Positions 24,019 to 35,238 of a stretch of 64,000 nt of DNA are shown here, piece after piece. Origin of the DNA: Penicillium oxalicum. Taxonomy: Eukaryota > Ascomycota > Eurotiomycetes > Eurotiales > Aspergillaceae. The notes beneath the pieces are model-generated. The model saw only the letters and a list, made by a program, of their open reading frames with translations, did no database searches and was not told the origin of the DNA. The stretch is from assembly GCF_001723175.1 (NCBI RefSeq), contig NC_064655.1, positions 558,001 to 622,000 on the forward strand, written 5' to 3'. Positions within the stretch are counted from its first letter, which is position 1. The number at the start of each line of letters is the position of its first letter. Position numbers and translations under genes: made by a program.

Positions 24019-26192
24019 TCACATCACAACAGCCACATGATCATTCATGTACTTGGTAATGTCCCCCAAAAAGCATGCCGCCACGATGGAAACAATACCA
24101 AATGCGATACTGACATAATACACCCATTTGTAGGCCTCAGCATAGGCGATCTGACCGGCGCCGACCACCATTTGGTAAGCAGTTTCATTGCCGGCAATGC
24201 CAGGAATCTTCTGGATTTCGGTCAAGAGCGATGCTCCAGTCAGCTCGATGACTTCCGTGATGGCCTCGACACTCGTAATGTTCAATTCCGTCACCATCAC
24301 TCCGCCGATGTAGTGCTGTGCTGCCGGGATGAACTTGGAGATGAAGACGTTGTAGTAGATACAGTAGCCGACGCTTCCACCGACCACACGAATCGAAAGG
24401 GTGAGGGCAGATATCGTAGCGATCAGATCGTCGGGGCAGATGATCGTCGTGATAATCGAGGCAGGAACGACGATGCCACCAATTCCAAGTCCCGCGAGAG
24501 TGAGGATACCCCACAATTGGTACATATTGTCAACGCGACCGACCGCAAGGGCACCGCAACCTAAGCAGTCCAATTAGTATGCCGATACCTTTTGTGTGGG
24601 AAGGGGCTTGCAAGACCCCATGCCAAAACTCACCAGCAGTCATGAGAATACTACTGATAATGAGGAGCTCTTTGTTGTGTCCGCGGAACACACTGAGAAG
24701 GACAAGCACAATGCAGGCACCTGCCAAGATACCAAAACCAACTGGAAGACTGCGAACACCGACACCAATGGGATCGTGTCCGTAAACGTTGAAAGATTCG
24801 GTAGGCCAGAACATGATGACGGAGAAGAAATTAGCTCCCGAGATGAAGGTGATGACCAGGGTCAGACCGAGCGTGCGAGGTTCCTGCTTCAGACGAGTTG
24901 GGAAGATCGGGTACTTGGCGCCGTAGACTTCCCAAAAGCCAAAGGCCACCAGCATCAAAAAACCGAGAATCAGGGGGGCCAGAACGTGAGCGGAGCCCCA
25001 TGAATACTGAGACAAGACACAAGCGACATGGAGTTAGATGCGTCCAGGAGAGAATGACAACCTCGGACCCCATGGAAGCTTACCATATAACCGCCCCATT
25101 GCATGCCAGCCATGAACAGGATCAGACCAACAATGCTGAGAAATCCACCGAAAAAGTCAATGCGGCTGATGACCTCACGACGGCTCAGACCAACAGAGTT
25201 AGTTCGGGGAGGAGGCTTGTAGAAGAGGACCGTGATGAGGAGACCAAAGCCACTCCATGCGCCGCAAAAGGCGCCAACATAGCGCCAACTGCTGTGAGCT
25301 GCGATGAGCTGGGCCCAGAGAACCGAAGGACAGAAGGGCAAGATTGTGAAGATAAGCACAGCGACATAGACACCACGCTTACGGGTGGGAGCCATTTCCG
25401 ACGTCGCCGCCAAGGCAGTCAGCTCGTTGACACCCGCTCCAGCACCGGCGATGGCCATTCCAGCTGCCGAATCGGTCAGCCCAGATCATGACTGCACAAA
25501 AGAAAGCAGCCCTGTCAACCTACCAATGAAAATGTTCATGGTGTTTGCCGTGCTGCTGACAATCATTCCTAGACAGACGAGAGAGGCACCGAGGATGGCA
25601 ACATATCGGCGACCGATCAAATCTGATAGAGAGCCGACAAACGGACAAACACCTGCCAAGGCAAGCAAGTTTGCAAGGACCTGAGCAATGATCAGCCATG
25701 GCTCGAAACGGCCGAATTGCCGACCATGTTGTGTCTGGGGATGAACTTACAAACCAGATCCAGCGATCAGCTCCACCGATTGACGCGTAAATGTAGGGAG
25801 GAATACCGCCTGAAGAAGGTTCCTTTAGCCATTGCCACGAGAAAAAGAGACCAGGGGAGAGGAGAGCCAGGAGACGAAAAGGGACAAATCAATTGCTCAC
25901 TTACCGAAGAGATAAACAGGAATCTGACTGCCAGTCCACAGGAAAGCCATTGCCGCAAATCCCATAAATCGGCGGAAAGTCATCTAGTCCCCTCTATGTG
26001 TTAATGGGACTATTCGAACACGGTTGCATGCACCCGACAGGATTCACTGACCGGAACATCTTGTTCAGACTCATGAGGCTGGGCTTCATTCGAGCTGACA
26101 TCGCCATCGACATGGCGTATATTCTCACGGTGCTGCATGGCGACCTTTTCGTCGCCATGCGGCGGGCTGTGTATGTCCACAGACCCAGTCAT
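24019..26192 (-). CDS. MFS transporter, TRI12 (trichothecene efflux pump) family
   Basis: Seven exons on the minus strand: 26192-26052, 25983-25905, 25809-25751, 25680-25524, 25463-25084, 25006-24634 and 24560-24019, introns 60-95 bp; 576 residues. After a hydrophilic His/Glu-rich N-terminus of about 47 residues come some fourteen membrane helices. Motif A is seen as GSLSDLIGRRY, followed by GAGAGVNELTALAATSE and FCPSVLWAQL. Order and motifs fit the fungal TRI12/siderophore-like drug:H+ antiporters. Exons 2-4 are each under 160 bases and were placed by phase: the joined IPVYLF/GGIPPYIYASIGGADRWIWF/VLANLLALAG is continuous helix sequence. No trichothecene gene is nearby, so the family name should not be read as the substrate. 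It stands alone between pop1 and a thioesterase gene. Confidence 0.9.
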
Positions 26193-27578
26193 GATGGGCC
26201 GATGGGTGATAACTACGGCGTCGGAATAACAGGCGAGAGTGGTTTGCAGGGAGTAGGTGCAAGATTGAGATGATAAAATGGGCAGACTGTACTGGATGAG
26301 GAGGTTACGATTCTCCCACCTTTGCCACGCCGATCACTTCGAGCGGGGAGAGGCAAGAGTTATAACTTCTAATCTAGGGACCTCCTGACCATGATGAAAA
26401 GTAGAGCCTAGTCTTCAACTAGCAGCTCCCTTGGATGATGTGGCACCGAAGGAGTCATCAGCAGGTCCACACCGGTGTCTGGCGTAGGTGATTCTCCATT
26501 GTGATGGCGGCCAATGGGCAGAAGCTAAGCTCGCAGGAAGAGATGATCAGAAATGCGGGTCAAATTGAGTTGGAGGGGGGATATAAGCGATAGCCGGCGA
26601 GACAGAATCAAAATCGAGGAAAATACCGAGGCAGTCTAAGCATTTGCCAACCGATTCTTGGAAGTCTTGAGTACTTGGTAGGCGTCTGAGGGAGGCAAGT
26701 TGGGCCGTTGGCCAGAGGTGAAATGCGGGGGAATCGTGGAGAGGGTGGATGCCTTCATTGACCTGCGGGCCTCGATCCCCCGCTTGGCCGGAAGAGAGTA
26801 CCACAATGGGGGTCAGCCCCGAGATTGTAACCTAATCCGGCATTCGAGGAGAGCTGAGAACTGGAGACAGCCTTGGGGCCAGAGGGACTGGTGTGACTCT
26901 AGTGGAACTCGTCCAACCCTGGCCGAGTGATGGATAAGCTTGCTTGGTCGCTCACGGCCCATCGTGGTTGGCCGATCCCCAGTCGCCTCGTTCGCTCCTA
27001 ATGTGGACTCTACCTCCTCCCCCAGAGAAGCGCCCGTCATAGTGGCTCATCCCCGAGAGCAGTGTGTTTTTCAAGAGGATGATGATATCGTCTAGAATGA
27101 AAAGCCTGCAAAGGGATGAGGTAAAGGGGGAGGGGGTGGGCTGGAGCATGATCAGAACCTCCGCATCTCGCCGCAGAAGATGGAAAACAAAGTTGAAACT
27201 CTATTTGTACACGTGGTTCAAAGTACGAGGCTCGACGAAAGTCGGGAGATGCTCCTTCCAATGAGAACAGGGTGAGCTATCCCGAGGGTCGCTGCTTAAG
27301 ACCTGCATGTACGACACCCCGGCGGCATGAGATGGGTCTTTCCAATTTTATGACCGCAAAGAAACGACCTGGTCACTTAGCCGCTGCGCCTTCCCGAGTC
27401 TTGGGCAGTACTGCGAACCAAAAACAACTGCCTCGAGAGATCAAGTGACCCATTATCCACGAGGGATCTTCACTGCCGAATCTTGCTGCTTGAGAGAGAA
27501 TAGAAACCGTACGAATGGATCCGATGCGTAATCCGATCCTCCGATGCACAAGGTGGCCGTGGATGATCAGGAATGGTG
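26193..27578. other. Intergenic, 1.4 kb, upstream of TRI12-like gene
   Basis: Contains the promoter of the TRI12-like gene and the 3' flank of the thioesterase gene. ORFs of 60-85 codons have no recognisable features. Confidence 0.55.
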
Positions 27579-28593
27579 TTAGAACGAGTCGCCTAGCTTC
27601 GCAAGCTTAAGCCGCTTGGGAACAACAAACAGAGCATTGGCCTCAACGCAAGTCCGCCCAGTCATGTCCCGGAGGGTACAACTGACATAGCCCTTGCGGT
27701 CTGTGCTACGGTCCAGATCAATGGTCGAATGGATCGAGTAAAAGCTGTCGGAGTAGACAGGCGCGCGATAGTTGAGATTGAGATTGGCAGTCACACCTGT
27801 TCGTGCCGGAAAGTGTCGCAAGGCAGCACGACCAAGGTTCTCGTCAATAATCGTGCCAATGGCACCGCCGTGTACCATGGTGGGCCAACCTTCGACGCCC
27901 GACCCCATGAAGACCACAGTCACCAGTTGATGTTCCTTTTCATTCCAAAAAACCCTCTATGAACAGCAAGAAAGGTCAGAATTGAGCAAGTGACCCAGCC
28001 TCGGTCGTCGTGAGAACCAATCGTGGCTTGCTGAATCCCCTAGCGCCATCCCGCATCCGCAACAGGGACTTCACCGTCCATACTGGGAAGAAAGGGAGAA
28101 GGAAAGGGGAAGGGAAACACAGCTGAAAGGAATGACAACCACTGACCTGCAATCCAAAGCCTCTACTGCCGGTCAACGGGCCTGTTGTCAATCGGTGCTT
28201 TTTGCTCTCTTCCGAGTAATTCTCGTAGACGCCCATTTCCACAAAATCGGGGTTACTGCGGAGCTTTTGCACGATCGGGAGTCCGTTGTCGAACACATGC
28301 TGGATATCCTGCATTTGCAACCTGTCTTCCGGTGTACCAGGGATTGGCGGCTCAGCAATTTTTTTGTCCATCCATTTTCCAGCACTCATCCCGAGAGCTC
28401 CGAAAATAGCACCGTAAATCAGTCGGCGCGTCCAGCGCGACGACCGAGCCGAGGTGCTCGTGGATACGCCAGTACTGTGAACATTTCGCAACGAAAGCTT
28501 GGGCGCAGACACAGTTCTCGAGGCCCGACAAATCTCCTGGGCCCGCGCCCGCAGAAAAAGCTGAAAAACTCCTCGAGGTTGCATTTCAATCAC
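27579..28593 (-). CDS. Mitochondrial HotDog-fold thioesterase (4HBT superfamily, UPF0644-like)
   Basis: Two exons on the minus strand, 28593-28147 and 27956-27579, with a 190 bp phase-0 intron; 274 residues, or 271 if the second Met is used. The first about 50 residues are basic, Ser-rich and without acidic clusters, as in a mitochondrial presequence, followed by one hydrophobic helix (LIYGAIFGALGMSAG). The HotDog core is in exon 2: GWPTMVHGGAIGTIIDENLG carries the conserved helix, with LNLNYRAPVYSDS and an end strand CVEANALFVVP. It resembles fungal UPF0644/Fmp10-type proteins and is presumably an acyl-CoA thioesterase; the substrate is unknown. The splice was chosen because it joins GSRGFGLQ to RVFWNEKEH, the usual strand order. 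Confidence 0.85.
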
Positions 28594-28963
28594 ATCTCCA
28601 GGTCACTTGGTGAGAGGGAAGTTGAAGTGGACCATTGCAGCACCACGTGTATTGAGTTGCCTCACGTGATCTTACAGGTTATCTGATAGATGGGGCTAGA
28701 AAGTCCACCCCTTCGTTACCTCGGTCCTTGTGTTAAGATTGCAACACAATTCATTTTCGTTTTTGTAAACACAAGCAACAAAAAGTTCAGTCGCTGAAAA
28801 ATACAGAACGGGAATGTAGCGTTGTAGTCTTGGTTGTTCATGTCTAAGTATACTGATCTATGTCCATCATCTTCGTCACGTCGAAGACCCGAAACCATAT
28901 TGCTTGCCGCGAAGATGACGGTCTGCAGCGTATGAATCGTTGGGCTTGAACAGCTTTGAGCAA
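28594..28963. other. Intergenic: thioesterase promoter and UBP6 3' flank
   Basis: 370 bp between two minus-strand genes; no gene recognised. Confidence 0.6.
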
Positions 28964-30856
28964 TCACTGCTCAAGAGCGGGTAGCTCAATGGCTCGGTAG
29001 AGAAGAATCAGAGCAGAATGAGATTCGCCTAAGAAAACGTCAGCAGCTCGAATTTTGAAACAGCTCCCCTACCTGCCCCAAACCTTGCGGAATTTGAATC
29101 TGGGATTGACTTACCACCACCAGCAAGGGTCTCAATCTTCTCAGCCTCAACCTCGGTAACCTTGTCGTCGTTGAACCACCACCACTTGCCATCTTCTTCG
29201 TCGTCACGACGCTTGTCGCCAGTCTGAGGGCTGCTCGACTTCCGTGCCTGCTTCTTCACATATGCGGTGTAGTGACCGCTGTCAGCGCTGGCACCCTGGT
29301 GGGTGATCACGCCACGAAGCTCGTATAAGCCAGATTGATTGTTGCCGCTGTCGCCAGAGGAATGCTGCTTGATCAGCTCGTACAACTCCTTCTTAGCAGC
29401 CGTAATCTCTTGGAGCTTCTCTGCTTCATACTCGGCATCCGTCTTGAAATTCTCCTCCATGTTGACGTCACCATCATTGTCATTGGCTTTGGTCTTGCCC
29501 TCGGCGACCTCCTTCTTCTTTTGCATAGGCTCTTTGCTTGCCTGAGCGTCCGCCTCTTCCGCCTTCTTTTGTTCTTCTGTCCGCTGATTGCTCAATTTCT
29601 GGCGCTTGCGGGATCGCTCAAGGTCCACCTCATCCTTGCGAATCTCACGGACCTTGTCGCGAATAGGAACGAGCTGACTCCTCAGCTCCTCGGTGCAGAA
29701 CTCCACAGCATCGAGCTCAGCGGGGAACGTGACCTTACGCATAATTTTTGCTTTTTTCTGAGTCTCACGCTTCCAGAAAAACCGCACAAAGTGCACAGTA
29801 AGATATTTTGGTAGACGGGAGATGCGTGACCGCTTAGTGTAAAGAGCATTGCGGCCTAGGGATGGGGACTGCTTCTCGATCTGCTCCTCCAACCCTGCCA
29901 TGATGCCATCGTGAAGATGATTGGTCTCCTTGCCGATATGGCAATCGAGTTTGAAGAACATGTCGGACGATTTGGTTGATTCTTCACCCGCCTCCTTGGC
30001 TCCGGCTTCGTTACACTCGGTCACCGAGTCAAAACGACCGGCCATGTATTTGTCAACAAAGGAGGAATCACCAGAACCGTCAGAGATGGTGAGCTTGTTT
30101 CGTAGTTGATTCACAATCTGCGACCACGCTTCCTCCGCATCTTGTTGCGCATAGCCGTGCCCGTTTCTGTCACGCTGAGCGAATTGTGGGAAAGCTGTTC
30201 GCAGAGCGTTGAGGAACATGAGGGGTGGAACACCTTCCTGGGTCTCGGACATCTGCTTAAACAAATCCCTCAAGGAAGCAGTTAGATCAGTGGAGCCACC
30301 CAAGCCACTCAAACCAAAGCTGCTCAGATCTGCAAGATTGGAGCGCCCTGAGCTGCCACCAGACTGGTATCGCTGAAGCTCTTCCTGCAACTCTGGAACG
30401 CCCCGTAGTGTTTGGAGAGTGGAGTTGAGATAGCACGTGTTGCCCAAATTTTGCAGTCCAGCAGGAGTGGCACCTTCTTGTTGCGCAACCTCCGCCTCTG
30501 TCATGTCTTCCAAGAACTTCACAGCTTCTTTGGGGCGCCCAAGGTCCGCAGCTCCCTGGGCTCCGGATGGCGTGCCCATCATCATAAACATCTGCCCTGG
30601 CTTGGCCTTAAGGGATGCCAGAGGGGTGTCATCCTTAAGCTGACCACCTTTTACCAAAAGCTTTTGTCGCTCAGGCTCGACACCGGTCAGAGAGAATAGC
30701 TGATATTTTAATGTTTCACCGTTGGCTTCGGGATCGAGGTCGACTTCGTGGCGCTTGCCCGCGTGTTTGACGATAACTGAAAGCGGGGTCAGTCATCACA
30801 GCTCGTAGCGTTTTGTACAGTCATCATCTTTTGGACTCACTGGGTATGGAAGCCAT
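28964..30856 (-). CDS. ubp6: Ubiquitin carboxyl-terminal hydrolase 6 (Ubp6/USP14)
   Basis: Three exons on the minus strand: 30856-30841 (16 bases), 30776-29115 and 29028-28964, introns 64 and 86 bp; 580 residues. The N-terminus is a ubiquitin-like domain (IIVKHAGKRHEVDLD through KLLVKGGQLKDD) that docks on proteasome subunit Rpn1. The USP domain has the Cys box GLQNLGNTCYLNSTLQ with C120 as nucleophile, and the His box SADSGHYTAYVK. A Lys/Glu-rich insert lies at about residues 390-460. The last exon restores the conserved end ETLAGGGESHSALILLYR; without splicing, the frame would read on into an unrelated tail. Ubp6 trims ubiquitin chains at the 26S proteasome. The gene is divergent from ARPC4 with 339 bp between the start codons. 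Confidence 0.95.
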
Positions 30857-31195
30857 GTTGCAAAATCGATGAAAAGCCAAGACGATTCGGGGAACCAGAG
30901 AAGATGATACGGCTTGTTAAAGAGAAGCAAGCTCGACGTCCCCGGGGAAGGTGCTCGAAAGGCGTGGGGCAGAAAACGAAACGCTACGTCACCGCCTTCC
31001 CGCGGTGCGGCTTGGAGGCGCGGATCCTCCGCTCGCGGCCCCTCCATCTCCTGTTGTCTAGTTCGGTAATACGGTTCAATTGGGGAATCATTTTCAATTA
31101 CCGTTGGCCTCAGTTGACAGGAAAGGTATTCAGGATCTGTTTCTTGGCTTCATCACCGTCGGAAAGCTGCAAAGATATCGATCACACTGCCCATC
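30857..31195. promoter_or_regulatory. Bidirectional promoter between ubp6 and ARPC4
   Basis: 339 bp separate the two divergent start codons and contain no ORF of note, so both promoters must lie here or reach into the partner gene. Confidence 0.6.
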
Positions 31196-32358
31196 ATGGT
31201 ACGTTCTCTCACCAAAACAGCTCTAAACTCCGATACTAACCCCCAAACAAGTCGCAAAGTCTCCGCCCCTATTTGCAGTGTGTTCGCGTGAGTCTCACTG
31301 CTGCTCTAGCAGGTAAGTATACATCGCATATGTATCATGAACCCCAAGCTTATTTGAACAGTGTCCAATTTCGCATCCCAGACGAGCGAGCGCCAGTACG
31401 ATGAGACTAAGTCCGAGCACGAGAACCTACCCAGATACTGATTTATACTCTCAGCAATGTACCCGAGGTGGAGGCAGCAAGCTCTCCGGAACTCATTCTG
31501 AATCCTGTCACAATCAGTCGCAACGAGCACGAGAAGGTCCTTATTGAACCTAGTCAGTCGCCAAAACGCCCTTGCCGAACCACTTTCTCGCGATGTGCTG
31601 ACACGCTCAGGTGTCAACTCTGTCCGCTTTTCTATTCGAATCAAGCAGGCCGATGAGATCGAACACATTCTAGTACATAAATTCACACGCTTCTTGACTC
31701 AGGTTAGACGCACTTGGCAATTTGGCACATGGAATTGAGCTCTCCTTAACAAGACTTTTTAGCGCGCCGAGTCATTTTTCATCCTCCGAAGGAAGCCTAT
31801 GCCAGTATGTAACACTCCACACTGTCAATTCTACCTGCCTATTTCCCGGCGGAGGAGGAGGAAACGATTGGCAATGTTTCGATGCGGCAATTCGATCTGT
31901 TCCCATCCCGCAGCTCTGACACGTTGAACAGGGCTATGATATCTCATTCCTGATTACCAATGCACACACCGAGGCAATGCTGAAGCACAAACTCGTGGAC
32001 TTTGTCATTCAATTGTAGGTCAAACGCTGTTCTAGCCTTCGCCTCTGAGAAGACCATGGTACTAATGATACGTACAGCATGGAGGAAGTTGACAAAGAGA
32101 GTATGTGTTCCATTCCCAATTCTCATATGGGACGACAACCGATTGACTGACACTATTCCGTTCTTAGTTTCCGAGATGAAGCTTTTCGTATGATTGCCAT
32201 GGACCCCAATTTGTGGCGAGACAGATGAATACTGACAATTCTAGCTTAATGCCCGTGCTCGTTTCGTCGCTGAATCGTTCCTGACTCCTGTAGGATTGGC
32301 CCTCCGCATGACCGTAGCCCTTATGTGATCTCTGCTGACATAAATCTAGTTTGACTAA
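31196..32358 (+). CDS. ARC19: Arp2/3 complex subunit 4 (ARPC4, p20)
   Basis: Eleven exons: 31196-31198, 31252-31312, 31362-31395, 31455-31552, 31611-31702, 31763-31804, 31932-32014, 32078-32100, 32168-32187, 32245-32289 and 32350-32358. All introns are GT..AG (49-127 bp) and phases match, giving 169 residues, the family length. The spliced protein begins [20 protein letters not shown]. It then shows [75 protein letters not shown] and finally [17 protein letters not shown], all characteristic of ARPC4. It is a core subunit that bridges Arp2/Arp3 to the mother filament during branched actin nucleation. The first exon contributes only the ATG codon and the last only Phe-Asp-stop. Confidence 0.95.
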
Positions 32359-32960
32359 ATGCGAAAAATCTCGTCTGGTTTCGGCAGTGCCGAGCCACTC
32401 GATGAGACAGACATGTTCCGTTCCAATCTCCTCGAGTAAACTAGGCCTCATCGGGGCTTAGACAGATTTCAATATATTCAGATTCGAAGCAAGGCTTGGT
32501 TTTACGTATGCTTAATAAACGTCCGGACGATCGAGATACTCACCGGCTTTCATTGGACGATAATGATGTGACAACCATCTCGTTGATAGACCGCTTGTTT
32601 CAAATATCTTGAGATTGTGCATTTGTGCTTTGGACATGGAATCATCCAAGAGAAACTAATTGTCTTCTGTCGGTGGACTCTCAGAATGATCACTCGTGAA
32701 TTCACGGCGCCCCGCTCACATGGTCAGCGTTCCATGCGTTTCCAAAGTGCTCAAGTGGTGAGAAGAGTGTTGGGTCGTGGGGTTTGCCCGTTTGGGAAAC
32801 AAGCCCTAAGAGTCGTTGTTTGCTACCAACTGCCACGCTCTTCCTCCCCTTCCATCCACGCACACGCTCTTCCTTCCATCTACTTTCTGAATCTCTCCGC
32901 AACTGTTCGTGGCCAAAACATATCACTGCGTGGAGATAAAGGACAAAGCTCGTGAGCAGA
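32359..32960. other. Intergenic: ARPC4 3' flank and RRM gene promoter
   Basis: 602 bp; a pyrimidine-rich stretch at about 32830-32890 precedes the next start codon. No gene recognised. Confidence 0.55.
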
Positions 32961-35238
32961 ATGATCGATAAAGCATCTCGTGTGCAGAGCTGGTTGGATG
33001 GTACGTATGGCCATTTCCTAATGTGACAGGAAAGGATGAAGGCTGTCTGGTCTCTTGTCTGATCTTTTGACCTGGTATTTTGTGATCAGAATCAGATAGA
33101 TACTGACCGTGCATCATGAGATTCAACAGCCTTGCAGGCAGACTCGAGCCCACAGGCAGAGCCAGAGACGACCGTGGAACCATCGGTTGACAGTCTACAG
33201 CATGATTTCGAGCTCGTCTCATTAGTCTCTCGGGACGTGCTGTTACTGGAGGACCACAAGGCGGCACTGAAGACTTCAGGCAGCTATGCAAAGTCGGCGC
33301 CTGCAGTGTTTGTCTACAGTTCTGTAGAAGACACTAGCACCACCGAGTCTGATATTGACCATGAGGAAGCAAGCATCCAGTGCCTCAGACTCCCCATAAA
33401 TTCCTCACCTTCACTTCTCCTCCCTCCTCCTACTTCCCATTCTCTCACTCACCCACTCCAAGACTTCCTTTTTCACAACCATCCTAGTGAAGCTGAGCTT
33501 TTTTCTGCAACAGAAATACTTCCGCTGCACACACCTTCCACGATGTTTCACTTTCCTACAGACCCTTTCCTACCCTACAAGTACAGAACACAGGCAGAGG
33601 CCTTCTACACCATGTCAGTTGATGAGATACAGGCACCCCAGGCGTGCCCTATTGGATGCGATGTTGATACCAGCCTGCGATCTTGTCCTGCTGTCGTCAA
33701 GATCGAAAATGTAAGATGACTTCTTGTGCTCTGGACTCATCTGGTCTTCTGCTGTGTTGACTTGACTGACTGTGAGCTAGGCCCCTTATGGTGTTACGCG
33801 TCAAGAAGTGAAACAGCTCTTCGGACAGACTGCCCGCCTCACAGAGAACTGGCCCATTCACATCCTCATGGAACGCTCTACCGGCAAGACCACAGACTGC
33901 TACGTCGAGTTTGCATCGGACATTGATGCTGAAAGAGGCCATCCAGCGGATTCAAATCGCAACGACGGCCATCAAGGCCCCCGCATGGGCAATCGTCTCA
34001 TTGAGGTCACCATGAGCTCTCCGGATGCCCTCATGAAAGCGGTCTTCCCCCTGACGAAAGGTATCAAGTGGGAGAGGGGCCGTCCTGTGCAGGTGCTAAA
34101 GCGTGAAGATGAGTTTTGGTCAACTGGCTTTGATGGATTTCTCACCGATGAGGAACTCTTTTGCACGGCCCGCCATGCGCGTGAGCCTAACCGAGTGCGT
34201 GCCTGTGTTCCCTCCAATTGCCAAGGTCAGGTCAGTATGCTAAATTTGTATTCATAATCAGAGCATTTTTCATCAAAGGTTCCTCAGCGTCCATACGAGT
34301 CGATCATCAGCACCATTTGGATGGTAAGATACCCCCAGATTCTCTTCACGCGTCTGACATTTGCTGAAAGATTTTTCTTGTCCTAGTTCCCTTGGTACGC
34401 GGCCGACATGTACACTGTGCATACCCGCAACAAGCTCTTTGTGACCTTGAAGGAGATGATCGCTGCTCTGGTGGAACGACTGAAGCGCAAACGCGACGTC
34501 GGTTTGGACCAGCGACTAGTGTCCGAACTACTGAATGCCGGTATCCAATGCCCTGCATTCACCCCCCGCATGAAGTACGTGCTTGCGGAGGTCACCGAGG
34601 ACGTGCAGATCCTCAACCGAATGCACCCCCAGGCGGTTGCATATTTCCCTTCGATACCCTAACCTGGCTGCGCCCATACGATATCGGGGCATTGGATGTA
34701 AGTTTGAGTAGAGATCAAAAGCGTTCATAACTCAGACTAATTCATTGTTGAATAGCTGTATGGGTCGCTGATCGCTCTGGGCCGCCCACTGGCTCTCCCT
34801 CGTGGCCTCTACCCATACGAGGTCAGCCGTGGAAACTGCGCCCTGTACGGCGAGTGGTGGTTCGGCTGGGAGGACAATGCAGCCAAGGCGATTAGCTACG
34901 CCGCGGCTGTCAGCGCCGAGAAGGAGGTCCTTCGGCAGCTGCTTGTGGCTGGCTACAATGTCCAGCGCAGTGGCTTGCTGATGCAGTCTGCTGCGGCTCC
35001 CGCAAGCGCCGCTTCGCGTTCGTCTCCGTCTGCCAACCGTGAGCAGACTTCGCAGGCACCACAGGTGTCTGCTACCCATGACAACAGCGGGGATGTGACC
35101 GTTGCAGTTGCTTCGGCGGCTGCTCGGCCTTTAGTTCCTCGCTCATTTCACGAGCGGTTCCTCTCGGAACCATCGAGGCGGCAACGACACGCCTTGTTCC
35201 TCCATAGCCGGCGCGACGGACCATCCTGGGAAGGATGA
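32961..35238 (+). CDS. RRM-domain protein, reading frame broken at three points
   Basis: Proposed exons: 32961-33000, 33130-33710, 33781-34230, 34279-34323, 34387-34697 and 34756-35238. An RRM begins at the second splice: VKIEN joined to APYGVTRQEVKQLFG (RNP2 region), then GKTTDCYVEF (RNP1) and MGNRLIEVTMSS (last strand). Downstream is a region typical of fungal RRM proteins (RPYESIISTIWM, FPWYAADMYTV). As written, the frame is off by one between about 33932 and 33982, where the other frame encodes the expected second RRM helix (AIQRIQIATTAIKAP). It breaks again near 34648, where a TAA at 34660 ends the frame while FPFDTLTWLRPYDIGALD continues one frame over and splices on to LYGSLIALGRPLALP. 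The gene is either decaying or mis-assembled. About 635 residues if whole; function unknown beyond RNA binding. Confidence 0.7.

Noticed and set aside
28977..29003. tRNA-like 5' end (GCGGGTAGCTCAATGG) resembling an A box
   Set aside because: It is the reverse complement of the last coding exon of ubp6, and no anticodon arm or T arm follows.
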